Assembly: GCA_028281075.1 (NCBI GenBank) | Contig: JANQKO010000206.1 | Coordinates: 1 to 13,594 of the forward strand | Origin: Alphaproteobacteria bacterium | GTDB lineage: Bacteria > Pseudomonadota > Alphaproteobacteria > GCA-2731375 | DNA length: 13,594 nt | Direction: 5' to 3' | Part shown: piece after piece, positions 1 to 5,930 of the stretch | Layout of the letters: every line of letters starts with the position of its first letter | Numbering within the stretch: the first letter of the stretch is position 1 | Notes under the pieces: model-generated | Seen by the model: the letters and a program-made list of their open reading frames with translations, nothing else | The model's database searches: none | What the model was told of the DNA's origin: nothing | Translations under genes and position numbers: made by a program

Positions 1-234
1 CCCACTGGGCACGCCATACTCAAACGGCAGGAAACGGCGCAGAAAGCCCAGGTGAGACTTGCCCCAGGCCTCGATGTCGTCAAAGTCATCGCACGAGGCG
101 ATGGTCGCGCAGACCACCAGCAGCAGGACCTCCGGCAACGGATGCAGGACACGCCAGCGCTCGCGCGGGTCCTCAATGACAGAGAAATGCTCCAACAGGC
201 TGGCAAGACGTGGCTTGGCAACGGCGGCTTCCAT
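1..234 (-). CDS. ISAs1-family transposase, N-terminal part (cut by window edge)
   Basis: Read on the minus strand from the ATG at 234-232, the frame is open for 78 codons to the window edge and gives the N-terminal region typical of ISAs1-family DDE transposases. Visible features are FSVIEDPRERWRVLHPL near residues 17-33, the hydrophobic stretch EVLLLVVCATIASCDDFDDI at about 35-54, and FLRRFLPFEYGVPSG at the edge. In the family this is the transposase-associated domain that precedes the DDE catalytic domain, which would lie outside the window. The start is chosen because it sits at the family's usual N-terminus and has GGAG about 8 bases upstream. Whether the element is intact cannot be judged here. 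It borders the toxin-antitoxin region, consistent with accessory DNA. Confidence 0.88.
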   Translation of the reverse strand, partial: MEAAVAKPRLASLLEHFSVIEDPRERWRVLHPLPEVLLLVVCATIASCDDFDDIEAWGKSHLGFLRRFLPFEYGVPSG

Positions 235-314
235 GACAGGCGCTCCAGATCGAGGAATCACGATCAGAGCGAATCACAACAGATCCGCAACGCCAACCTC
301 TTCAACAAATCCCG

Positions 315-336
315 TTAACCTGAGTTCGTTGCCCTG
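315..336 (-). repeat. Probable terminal inverted repeat of the ISAs1-like element
   Basis: On the minus strand the sequence beginning CAGGGCAACGAACTCAGG lies about 80 bases upstream of the transposase start. ISAs1-family elements usually carry imperfect terminal repeats beginning with CAGGG-like bases, so the element's left boundary is placed at 336. The other end is outside the window, so neither the matching repeat nor a target-site duplication can be checked. Confidence 0.45.
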
Positions 337-354
337 GCGTCGATCGGTCGCAAC

Positions 355-383
355 TTGATCCCGGCCGGGAAATTTCCTATGAT
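355..383 (+). promoter_or_regulatory. Promoter of the first toxin-antitoxin pair
   Basis: TTGATC at 355-360 and TATGAT at 378-383 are separated by exactly 17 bases and match the sigma-70-type -35 and -10 boxes well. The promoter lies 19 bases beyond the probable IS end, so it belongs to the toxin-antitoxin module and not to the IS. The -10 box overlaps the palindromic operator at 380-399. Confidence 0.6.
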
Positions 384-399
384 ATCATCGATGATATCA
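380..399. promoter_or_regulatory. Perfect 20-bp palindromic operator (GATATC boxes)
   Basis: TGATATCATCGATGATATCA is a perfect 20-bp palindrome containing two GATATC boxes 12 bases apart. It overlaps the last bases of the -10 box and is followed directly by the AGGAGG of the antitoxin ribosome binding site. Ribbon-helix-helix antitoxins of the FitA type repress their own promoter by binding inverted repeats, so this is the expected autoregulatory site. A protein bound here would block RNA polymerase. Confidence 0.7.
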
Positions 400-411
400 G
401 GAGGTTCGCCG

Positions 412-645
412 ATGGGTCAGGTCATTGTCCGGAACCTGGACGACGAGGTCGTCACGGCGCTGAAGTCACGGGCGAAACGGCACGGACAGTCGCTGGAGCA
501 GGAGTTGCGGGACATCCTGACGGCCGCCGCGCGGCCCCGGCCGGAAGAACGGCTGGCGCTGGCAAAACAGGTCGCCGCCATGACTCCGGGCCCGTTGCCG
601 GCCAGCAGCACGGATCTGATCCGCGCCGATCGCGACAGCCGATGA
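412..645 (+). CDS. FitA-like ribbon-helix-helix antitoxin
   Basis: A 77-residue protein. The first 40 residues fit an Arc/MetJ-type ribbon-helix-helix DNA-binding domain: the strand VIVRNLDDEVV (4-14), then helices TALKSRAKRHGQ and SLEQELRDILTAAA. The C-terminal part, about 41-77, is proline- and charge-rich and is the usual toxin-neutralising tail. The ATG at 412 is preferred over earlier in-frame codons because AGGAGG at 399-404 lies 7 bases upstream and the ribbon-helix-helix strand starts right after it. The start codon of the PIN toxin overlaps its stop (ATGA), so the two are translationally coupled. Expected role: neutralise the downstream toxin and, with it, repress the promoter at 355-399. 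Confidence 0.85.
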   Translation: MGQVIVRNLDDEVVTALKSRAKRHGQSLEQELRDILTAAARPRPEERLALAKQVAAMTPGPLPASSTDLIRADRDSR

Positions 646-1064
646 CACTTGTCGTCGACGCCAGCGTCGCCTGCAAATGGATCTTCCGGGAGGCTGGCAC
701 CGAGGCGGCGCAATCCCTGCTGGCCACGGACCAACCGCTGATCGCGCCTGACTTGATTCTGGCCGAAGTGGCCAACGTTGCCTGGCGCCGCGTCCGCATG
801 GCCGAAATCGGCAGGGAACAAGCCGCCGCCGGATACCAGGCGGTGGAAACCTGCATCGACAAGTTCGTGCCGACACGGACGCTGACGGCACGGGCGCTCG
901 ATATCGCCCTGGAACTGGATCATCCGGTTTACGACTGCCTCTATCTGGCGCTGGCCGAGGCCGATGGCGCGGGCCTGACGACCGATGACCGGCGACTGCT
1001 CGAGAAGGTCGACGGCACGAGGTGGTCCGTGACAGTCATGGCCCTGGAACGGGTTCAGACCTGA
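642..1064 (+). CDS. vapC: PIN-domain ribonuclease toxin, VapC family
   Basis: A 140-residue PIN domain. Family members are Mg2+-dependent endoribonucleases that cut specific RNAs and are inhibited by the co-encoded antitoxin. The acidic residues expected at the active site are visible: Asp6 in LVVDASVACKW, Glu42 in ILAEVANVAW, Asp98 in VYDCLYLALA, and Asp115/Asp116 in LTTDDRRLL. Length and motif spacing are normal, so the gene looks intact. It starts within the stop codon of the antitoxin (ATGA overlap), the usual order for these operons. Its target RNA cannot be told from the sequence. It belongs to a different PIN subgroup from the second toxin, which carries TNVLSELMR at its N-terminus, so the two are not recent duplicates. 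Confidence 0.88.
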   Translation: MTLVVDASVACKWIFREAGTEAAQSLLATDQPLIAPDLILAEVANVAWRRVRMAEIGREQAAAGYQAVETCIDKFVPTRTLTARALDIALELDHPVYDCLYLALAEADGAGLTTDDRRLLEKVDGTRWSVTVMALERVQT

Positions 1065-1076
1065 TGCCCGGCTCCG

Positions 1077-1103
1077 GCCGGCATCACGAGGCACGATGCC
1101 GGC
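1077..1103 (+). terminator. Weak stem-loop after the first toxin gene
   Basis: GCCGGCAT at 1077-1084 pairs with ATGCCGGC at 1096-1103 across an 11-base loop, 12 bases after the toxin stop codon. There is no strong run of T afterwards, only CCCCCTGTTT. It could slow or end transcription between the two toxin-antitoxin pairs, but it is not a classical intrinsic terminator. Confidence 0.3.
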
Positions 1104-1121
1104 GCCGCCCCCTGTTTCGAG

Positions 1122-1150
1122 TTGATATCAATGATATCGTTGCTTACATT
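1122..1150 (+). promoter_or_regulatory. Promoter of the second toxin-antitoxin pair
   Basis: TTGATA at 1122-1127 and TACATT at 1145-1150 are 17 bases apart, a fair sigma-70-type promoter. Transcription would start near 1157, which makes the ATG at 1159 an unlikely start and favours the ATG at 1180 with its own ribosome binding site. The -35 box is part of the palindrome at 1124-1138. Confidence 0.5.
1124..1138. promoter_or_regulatory. Palindromic operator of the second pair (GATATC boxes)
   Basis: GATATCA-A-TGATATC is a hyphenated palindrome with 7-bp arms around one central base. It uses the same GATATC box as the operator of the first pair, but the boxes are 9 bases apart instead of 12, and the site covers the -35 side of the promoter instead of the -10 side. 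It is the likely binding site of the second antitoxin, possibly of both. Confidence 0.6.
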
Positions 1151-1179
1151 GAATTCAGATGCATTTCGAGGTTGAACGA

Positions 1180-1428
1180 ATGGCCAGCATCACCATCCGC
1201 AAACTCGACGACGACCTGAAGGCTCGTCTCCGGATGCGCGCCGCCGAACATGGCGTCTCGATGGAAGCGGAAGCACGGGCGATCTTGCGTGCGGCGCTGA
1301 CGCGCGAAGCGAAGACCGGCAGAAACCTCGCCGAGGAGATCCACGCGCTCTTCGCGCCGTTTGGCGGCGTCGAGTTGCCGGACATACCGCGCGAGCCGGC
1401 CCGCGAGCCGCCCAAGTTCGATGAATGA
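1180..1428 (+). CDS. fitA: FitA-type ribbon-helix-helix antitoxin
   Basis: An 82-residue antitoxin starting MASITIRKLDDDLKARLRMR, the characteristic FitA/StbC-like ribbon-helix-helix strand and first helix, followed by the second helix EHGVSMEAEARAILRAAL (about 24-41). The remaining residues, NLAEEIHALFAPFGGVELPD and a Pro/Arg-rich end, form the toxin-binding tail. An in-frame ATG at 1159 would add seven residues not seen in the family. It would also sit at the predicted transcription start, whereas the ATG at 1180 has GAGG at 1168-1171 at good spacing, so 1180 is chosen. Its stop overlaps the toxin start (ATGA). It probably binds the palindrome at 1124-1138 together with the toxin. Confidence 0.88.
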   Translation: MASITIRKLDDDLKARLRMRAAEHGVSMEAEARAILRAALTREAKTGRNLAEEIHALFAPFGGVELPDIPREPAREPPKFDE

Positions 1429-1844
1429 TCGTCGTTGACACCAACGTCCTGTCCGAACTGATGCGCGCGACGCCATCGGCGATCGTCATGCGATGGATGT
1501 CAAACCGGTCGTGGGCGCAATTGCACACCACGGCCGTAACACAAGCCGAAATCCTCTTCGGCCTGGCCATAATGCCCGACGGTCAACGGCGACGTTCCTA
1601 TTTCGCGGCCGCCGAACGCATGTTCAATGAGAAGTTCCAGGATCGCGTATTGCCGTTCGACTCCAAGGCGGCCCACATATACGCCGACATACTGGCGAAG
1701 CGACGGGCCATCGGACGTCCGATCTCACAATTGGATGCGCAAATCGCGGCGATCGCCCGATGCCACGACGCCGCGGTGGCGACCCGAAACGTCGCTGACT
1801 TTGATGATTGCGGCGTACACCTGACAAATCCGTGGACCGAATAA
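1425..1844 (+). CDS. fitB: PIN-domain toxin, FitB/VapC type
   Basis: A 139-residue PIN-domain protein of the FitB-like VapC group, expected to be a Mg2+-dependent ribonuclease held inactive by its antitoxin. Visible motifs are MIVVDTNVLSELMR with Asp5, TQAEILFG with Glu42, GRPISQLDAQIAAIA with Asp104, and ATRNVADFDDCG with Asp125. All four acidic positions of the active site are present and the length is normal, so it should be functional. It overlaps the antitoxin stop codon by four bases. The downstream 116 bases to the PPK2 gene hold no recognisable terminator or gene. Confidence 0.92.
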   Translation: MIVVDTNVLSELMRATPSAIVMRWMSNRSWAQLHTTAVTQAEILFGLAIMPDGQRRRSYFAAAERMFNEKFQDRVLPFDSKAAHIYADILAKRRAIGRPISQLDAQIAAIARCHDAAVATRNVADFDDCGVHLTNPWTE

Positions 1845-1960
1845 GCCGATTCAGTCCCTTCCCCATGTCGCCCGACGCGCCGTCCCTGATTTGCCGGACG
1901 CCGCCGCATGCGGGATGATTGCGGCGGGAACCTGCAATGGGACAACGGGGGTAAGCGGCG

Positions 1961-2932
1961 ATGAAGCGGAAACATGCCGGCGGCGCCGCCCGCAAGCACG
2001 CCAGGTCGGACCAGCAGATCGCGGTCGACGCCCATGCCCGACGGCGCGGCGGCGGCCGGGAAGCGTTCCGGTCGGACCAGCAGATCGCGATCGAGGCCTA
2101 CGAACAGCGGCACGGCGAGGCGACCCGGCCGACGCCCGAGCGGCTGAGGCGGAAGCTCTACAAGCGCGAGATGACGCGGCTGCAGATCGAGCTGGTGAAG
2201 CTGCAGGAATGGATCCGCGACCAGGGCCTGAAGGTGGTGGTGGTCTTCGAGGGCCGGGACGCTGCCGGCAAGGGCGGCACGATCAAGCGCATCCTGCAGA
2301 GCCTGAACCCGCGCATCTGCGACGTGGTGGCGCTGGGTACGCCGACCGACCGCGAGAAGACGCAATGGTACTTCCAGCGCTACGTGGCCCAGCTTCCGGC
2401 GGCGGGCCAGATGGTGCTGTTCGACCGCTCCTGGTACAACCGGGCCGGCGTCGAGCGGGTCATGGGCTTCTGCACCGAGGAGGAATACCGCGACTTCCTG
2501 CGCTCGGCGCCCGAGTTCGAGCGCATGCTGGTGCGCTCGGGCATCATCCTGATCAAATACTGGTTCTCGGTCAGCGACGCCGAGCAGGAGCGCCGCTTCA
2601 AGGACCGTATCAAGACGCCGACCAAGCGCTGGAAGCTGAGCCCCATGGACCTGGAATCGCGCCGGCGCTGGGTCGAGTATTCCAAGGCCAAGGACGAGAT
2701 GTTCCGGCATACCGACATCAAGCAGGCGCCGTGGTACGTGGTGGAATCCGACGACAAGCGGCGGGCGCGGTTGAACTGCATCCGCCACCTGTTGAGCCAG
2801 ATCCCCTACAAGGACCTGACGCCGGAGCCGGTCGAGCTGCCGCGGCGGCAGCGGGCCGGCGGCTACGTACGGCCGCCGATGAGCGAGCAGACCATCATTC
2901 CCGACCACTATCCCGCGGATGGTGGCCGATGA
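1961..2932 (+). CDS. ppk2: Polyphosphate kinase 2
   Basis: A 323-residue one-domain PPK2, a cytoplasmic P-loop kinase that transfers phosphate between polyphosphate and nucleotides (typically polyP plus NDP to NTP). The Walker A loop is VVFEGRDAAGKGGTIKR (about 94-110) and the Walker B region is VLFDRSWYNRAGVERVMGF (152-170). The Arg-rich lid SDAEQERRFKDRIKTPTKRW lies at about 205-224. The conserved tail APWYVVESDDKRRARLNCIRHLL ends the core. Length and motifs fit the class I type, but nucleotide preference cannot be read with certainty. Residues 15-25 (RSDQQIAVDAH) recur as 37-47 (RSDQQIAIEAY), an in-frame duplication in the N-terminal extension. The start has GGGGTAAG upstream. The rhodanese gene overlaps its stop. 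Confidence 0.93.
   Translation: MKRKHAGGAARKHARSDQQIAVDAHARRRGGGREAFRSDQQIAIEAYEQRHGEATRPTPERLRRKLYKREMTRLQIELVKLQEWIRDQGLKVVVVFEGRDAAGKGGTIKRILQSLNPRICDVVALGTPTDREKTQWYFQRYVAQLPAAGQMVLFDRSWYNRAGVERVMGFCTEEEYRDFLRSAPEFERMLVRSGIILIKYWFSVSDAEQERRFKDRIKTPTKRWKLSPMDLESRRRWVEYSKAKDEMFRHTDIKQAPWYVVESDDKRRARLNCIRHLLSQIPYKDLTPEPVELPRRQRAGGYVRPPMSEQTIIPDHYPADGGR
2004..2089 (+). repeat. 20-bp exact direct repeat inside ppk2
   Basis: GGTCGGACCAGCAGATCGCG occurs at 2004-2023 and again at 2070-2089, exactly 66 bases (22 codons) later, with further similarity on both sides. It encodes the repeated RSDQQIA segment in the basic N-terminal extension of PPK2. It looks like a recent in-frame tandem duplication, since codons as well as residues are preserved. 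Confidence 0.85.
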
Positions 2933-3333
2933 CGCGTATCGGCGTGCGGGCGCTGGCCGACGCGGCCGCGGCCGAGATCGAGACCTGGACGCTGGAGCAG
3001 GCGCTGGCCCGGCACGGCGACGACGACGTGGTCTTCGTCGACGTGCGTGACGTGCGCGAGGTCTGGCGCGACGGCACCATCGCCGGGGCCTACCACGCGC
3101 CGCGCGACATGCTGGAATTCTGGGTCGATCCCGACAGCCCCCATGCCAAGGAGATCTTCCGGAGCGGCAAGCGCTTCGCCTTCTTCTGCGCCTCGGGCGA
3201 CGGCATGCGCTCGGCGCTGTCGGCCAAGGCCGTGCAGGACATGGGACTGCGGCCGGTCTGCCGCGTCCATGGCGGTTTCGCCGCCTGGCGCGACGCCGGC
3301 GGCCCGGTCGAGCGGCACGAGCGGAAGGGCTGA
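2929..3333 (+). CDS. Single-domain rhodanese-like protein
   Basis: A 134-residue single rhodanese domain. Such proteins carry sulfur as a persulfide on an active-site cysteine and act as sulfurtransferases or sulfur carriers; no signal peptide is visible, so it is probably cytoplasmic. The CH2A-like motif FVDVRDVREVWRDGTIAGAYHAPR spans about 36-59. The catalytic loop is CASGDGMRS, with Cys87 and Arg94, followed by the usual SAKAVQDMG helix and the C-terminal HGGFAAWRDAGGPVE. The loop reads CX6R, two residues longer than the CX4R loop of ordinary rhodaneses. The start is the ATG of the ATGA overlap with the PPK2 stop codon, so the two are translationally coupled. Its substrate is unknown. Confidence 0.88.
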   Translation: MTRIGVRALADAAAAEIETWTLEQALARHGDDDVVFVDVRDVREVWRDGTIAGAYHAPRDMLEFWVDPDSPHAKEIFRSGKRFAFFCASGDGMRSALSAKAVQDMGLRPVCRVHGGFAAWRDAGGPVERHERKG

Positions 3334-3434
3334 ACGGCGCGGAAACGGACAGTCTGGCCCCGAAACCCGTTGATGCTATTATTCCGGGCAATGTTCGGCG
3401 CGTGGGGGCACGCATGACCAATCGGGAGACATTG

Positions 3435-4676
3435 ATGCGTAACACGACAATTCCGTTGACCAGGTTCCAGATCAAGGTGGCGGCCGGCGCCGCCGTGCTG
3501 GCGCTGGCGGCGGCCGGACCGGCGGCGGCGCAGGACGTGAAGATCGGCACGTTGAACGGCATGACCGGCGGCCTTGCCGCCTATGCGCCGCCGATCATCG
3601 ACGGCCAGAAGCTGGCCGTGGACCACGTCAACGCCCAGGGCGGCATCCTGGGCGGGCGCAAGCTGGTACTGGTGCCCGGCGACACCCAGAGCAACCCGAC
3701 CGGCGCCGTCGACGCGGCGCAGAAGCTGGTCTCGGTCGACGGCGTCGCCGGCATCGTCGGCGCGCTGGCCAGCAGCGCCACGATCTCGTCGGCGACCAGC
3801 GTCACCGTGCCGGCCAGCATTCCGCAGATCTCGCCGGCCTCGACCTCGCCGGCGATCACCACGCTGGACGACAAGGACCTGCTGTTCCGCACCACGGTCA
3901 GCGACGCCTACCAGGGCGTGGTGCTGGCCCGCGTCGTGCACAAGCGCGGCATCGAGCGGGTGGCGATGACCTATATCAACAACGATTACGGCAAGGGCCT
4001 GGCCGAGGCCTTCCGGCAGGCCTACACCAAGCTTGGCGGCACCATCACCGGCGACCAGCCGCACGAGGAGAACAAGGCCTCCTACCGGGCCGAGCTGGCG
4101 ACGCTGGCCTCGGGCGATCCGGAAGGCCTGGTGACCATCGCCTACCCCGACAGCGGCGGCAAGATCATCATCCGCCAGTCGCTGGAGAACGGCTTCTTCG
4201 ACCGGTTCATCATGACCGACGGCATGCGCCAGTCCGAGGTCGTCGAGGAGATCGGCGCCGACAACCTGAAGGGCTCGTTCGGCACCGGCGCCGAAGCGCC
4301 GGGCGACACCTCGGCCTCGATGGCGTTCGAGAAGGCCTATTCGGCGGCCTTCGAGACCACGAAGGAGAAGTTCTATATCCGCGAGGCCTATGACGCGGCC
4401 TTCCTGCTGGCGCTGGCCATCGAGAAGGCGGGCGACACCGACGGCGCCAAGATCCGCGACGCCCTGCGGCAGGTCTGCTGCGCGCCGGGCGAGACGGTCG
4501 AGCCGGGGCAATGGGAGAAGGCCCGCAAGCTGATCGCCGACGGCAAGGACGTCAACTATGTCGGCGCCGCCGGCGACCAGGAGTTCGACGGCTCGGGCGA
4601 TGTCGCCGGCACCATCGGCCATTGGGAAATCCAGGCCAACGGCGACCTGAAGGTGATGGAGATCTATTCCGACTGA
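3435..4676 (+). CDS. Periplasmic branched-chain-amino-acid-type ABC binding protein
   Basis: A 413-residue type I periplasmic binding protein of the LivJ/LivK group. The N-terminus MRNTTIPLTRFQIK, a hydrophobic core VAAGAAVLALAAAG and an AAA-Q site near residue 32 form a signal peptide. The mature start DVKIGTLNGMTGGLAAY is typical of the family. Pocket-forming segments include GALASSATISSA (109-120), ISPASTSPA (132-140), NNDYGKGLAEAF (182-193) and EAYDAAFLLALA (317-328). A vicinal cysteine pair lies at 348-349 in RQVCCAPGETVEPGQW. The ATG at 3435 is chosen over GTG 3402 and ATG 3414 because GGGAG lies 6 bases upstream and it gives a compact signal peptide. The Liv permease genes are on the other strand, so the ligand (amino acid, amide or short peptide) is inferred only broadly. 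Confidence 0.88.
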   Translation: MRNTTIPLTRFQIKVAAGAAVLALAAAGPAAAQDVKIGTLNGMTGGLAAYAPPIIDGQKLAVDHVNAQGGILGGRKLVLVPGDTQSNPTGAVDAAQKLVSVDGVAGIVGALASSATISSATSVTVPASIPQISPASTSPAITTLDDKDLLFRTTVSDAYQGVVLARVVHKRGIERVAMTYINNDYGKGLAEAFRQAYTKLGGTITGDQPHEENKASYRAELATLASGDPEGLVTIAYPDSGGKIIIRQSLENGFFDRFIMTDGMRQSEVVEEIGADNLKGSFGTGAEAPGDTSASMAFEKAYSAAFETTKEKFYIREAYDAAFLLALAIEKAGDTDGAKIRDALRQVCCAPGETVEPGQWEKARKLIADGKDVNYVGAAGDQEFDGSGDVAGTIGHWEIQANGDLKVMEIYSD

Positions 4677-4685
4677 CCCGATGTA

Positions 4686-4750
4686 ACGGCCCTCTCCCTG
4701 ATTGCTTGCCGGGTCATCCGTATGCGTCGGTTTTTCAGGGAGAGGGCCGT
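4686..4750. repeat. Perfect 16-bp inverted repeat enclosing a start codon
   Basis: ACGGCCCTCTCCCTGA at 4686-4701 is the exact reverse complement of TCAGGGAGAGGGCCGT at 4735-4750, with a 33-base loop. The left arm begins 9 bases after the stop codon of the binding-protein gene. The loop holds the ATG (4722) of the serine hydrolase and the right arm encodes part of its signal peptide. There is no T-run after either arm, so it is not a standard intrinsic terminator. In mRNA it would form a very stable hairpin around the translation start. Confidence 0.85.
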
Positions 4751-5930
4751 CCGCCTCGGCATCCTGCTGCTGCTCGCCACGCCCCCGGCGGGGCTGGCGG
4801 CGGCGGCCAACGATCCCCCGATCAGCGAAAACGCCGCGGTCGAGCGACTGCTGACCGCCGACCGGGTCGATCCGGACTGGTTCGACCCGGCGTTCCTGGC
4901 ACGGGTGCCCGCCGCCCAGGTCGCGGCGATCGTCGCCTCGCTGCGCCAGCGCTACGGCGGCTTCCGCGCGGCGCGCATCGAGCGCGGCCGCGGCAGCCTG
5001 CGCCTGGCCAGGGCCGAGGTGCCGGTGCGGATCGCGCTGAACCCGGACGGCCGGGTGATCGGCCTGTTCTTCGGCGTGCCGGCCCTGACCGATGCCGGAC
5101 CGGCCGAACTGGTCGCGCAATTCGCGACGCTGGCCGACGAGGTATCGGTCCTGGTCCGCCGTGGCGACGCGGCCCTGGCGGAACGCGAACCGGACCGCCC
5201 GCTGGCCGTCGGCTCCGCCTTCAAGCTGGCCATCCTCAAGGTCTACGAAGACCAGGTCGCGGCCGGCGCGTTGACACGCGACCGGGTCGTGCCCCTGCGG
5301 CCGGCCTGGCGCTCGGTACCGTCGGGCATGCTGCAGGACTGGCCGGCCGACACGCCGCTGACGCTGGAGACGCTCGCCGCGATGATGATCGCGCTCAGCG
5401 ACAACACGGCGACCGACGCCATGCTCGACATTCTCGGGCGCGACGCCGTGGAGACGGTGTCGCCGCGCAACCGGCCGTTCCTGACCACGCGCGAGGCGGC
5501 GCTGATCAAGGCCGGGGCGGCATCGGGCCTGCTGCGGCGCTATCGGGCGGGCGGCACCGTGGAACGCCGGCGCCTGCTGGCAACGCTCGCGGATCGCGAG
5601 CTCGGCGACATCCGGGATTTCGGCACGACGCCGACGCCGGACATCGAATGGTTCTTCACGACGCGCGAACTCTGCGACCTGCTGGACGGGCTGTTCGCGA
5701 CACCGGCCGTGGCGATCAATCCGGGTCCGGTCGATGCATCCGCCTGGGTCCGCGTCGCCTACAAGGGCGGCTCGGAGCTTGGCGTGCTGAACCTCACCGC
5801 CGCCGCCGAGGGCGGCGACGGCGCGCGCGTCTGCGCGTCGGTCACGCTGAACGCCGGCCGGGCCATCGATCGGCAGCGCGCGACGGTCCTGTTCGCCAGC
5901 CTGTTCCAGGCCCTGCGGTCACCCGACTGA
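4722..5930 (+). CDS. Exported serine hydrolase, Orf12-like / class A beta-lactamase fold
   Basis: A 402-residue protein with an N-terminal signal peptide (MRRFFRERAVRLGILLLLATPPAGLAAAA). A small domain at about 35-120 resembles the N-terminal domain of Orf12 from the clavulanic acid cluster. The rest has a penicillin-recognising serine hydrolase fold with SAFK (165-168; nucleophile Ser165, Lys168), SDN (226-228) and KGG (348-350) in the place of KTG. The omega-loop glutamate motif ExxLN, which class A beta-lactamases need for deacylation, is not evident after SDN. An esterase, amidase or similar activity is therefore as likely as beta-lactam resistance. No upstream ATG, GTG or TTG is in frame before a stop; the ribosome binding site is weak and the start sits in a hairpin loop. 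The gene converges on livM with a 12-base overlap. Confidence 0.8.
   Translation: MRRFFRERAVRLGILLLLATPPAGLAAAANDPPISENAAVERLLTADRVDPDWFDPAFLARVPAAQVAAIVASLRQRYGGFRAARIERGRGSLRLARAEVPVRIALNPDGRVIGLFFGVPALTDAGPAELVAQFATLADEVSVLVRRGDAALAEREPDRPLAVGSAFKLAILKVYEDQVAAGALTRDRVVPLRPAWRSVPSGMLQDWPADTPLTLETLAAMMIALSDNTATDAMLDILGRDAVETVSPRNRPFLTTREAALIKAGAASGLLRRYRAGGTVERRRLLATLADRELGDIRDFGTTPTPDIEWFFTTRELCDLLDGLFATPAVAINPGPVDASAWVRVAYKGGSELGVLNLTAAAEGGDGARVCASVTLNAGRAIDRQRATVLFASLFQALRSPD

Noticed and set aside
1159..1179. Earlier ATG start for the second antitoxin
   Set aside because: It would lie at the predicted transcription start without a ribosome binding site and add residues not typical of FitA-like proteins.
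3377..3382. TATTAT as the -10 box of a promoter for the binding-protein gene
   Set aside because: No acceptable -35 box lies 16-18 bases upstream; position is plausible but the evidence is one hexamer only.
3402..3434. Earlier GTG (3402) or ATG (3414) start for the binding protein
   Set aside because: They lengthen the N-region of the signal peptide without need, and the ATG at 3435 has a better spaced ribosome binding site.
1598..3562. 654-codon open frame on the minus strand
   Set aside because: It runs antisense to ppk2, the rhodanese and the second toxin, has low-complexity Arg/Pro/Ala-rich composition and no domain. It is a product of high GC at third codon positions.
3090..5120. 676-codon open frame on the minus strand
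   Set aside because: It is antisense to the binding-protein gene and parts of its neighbours; its composition is that of a codon shadow and it shows no family motif.
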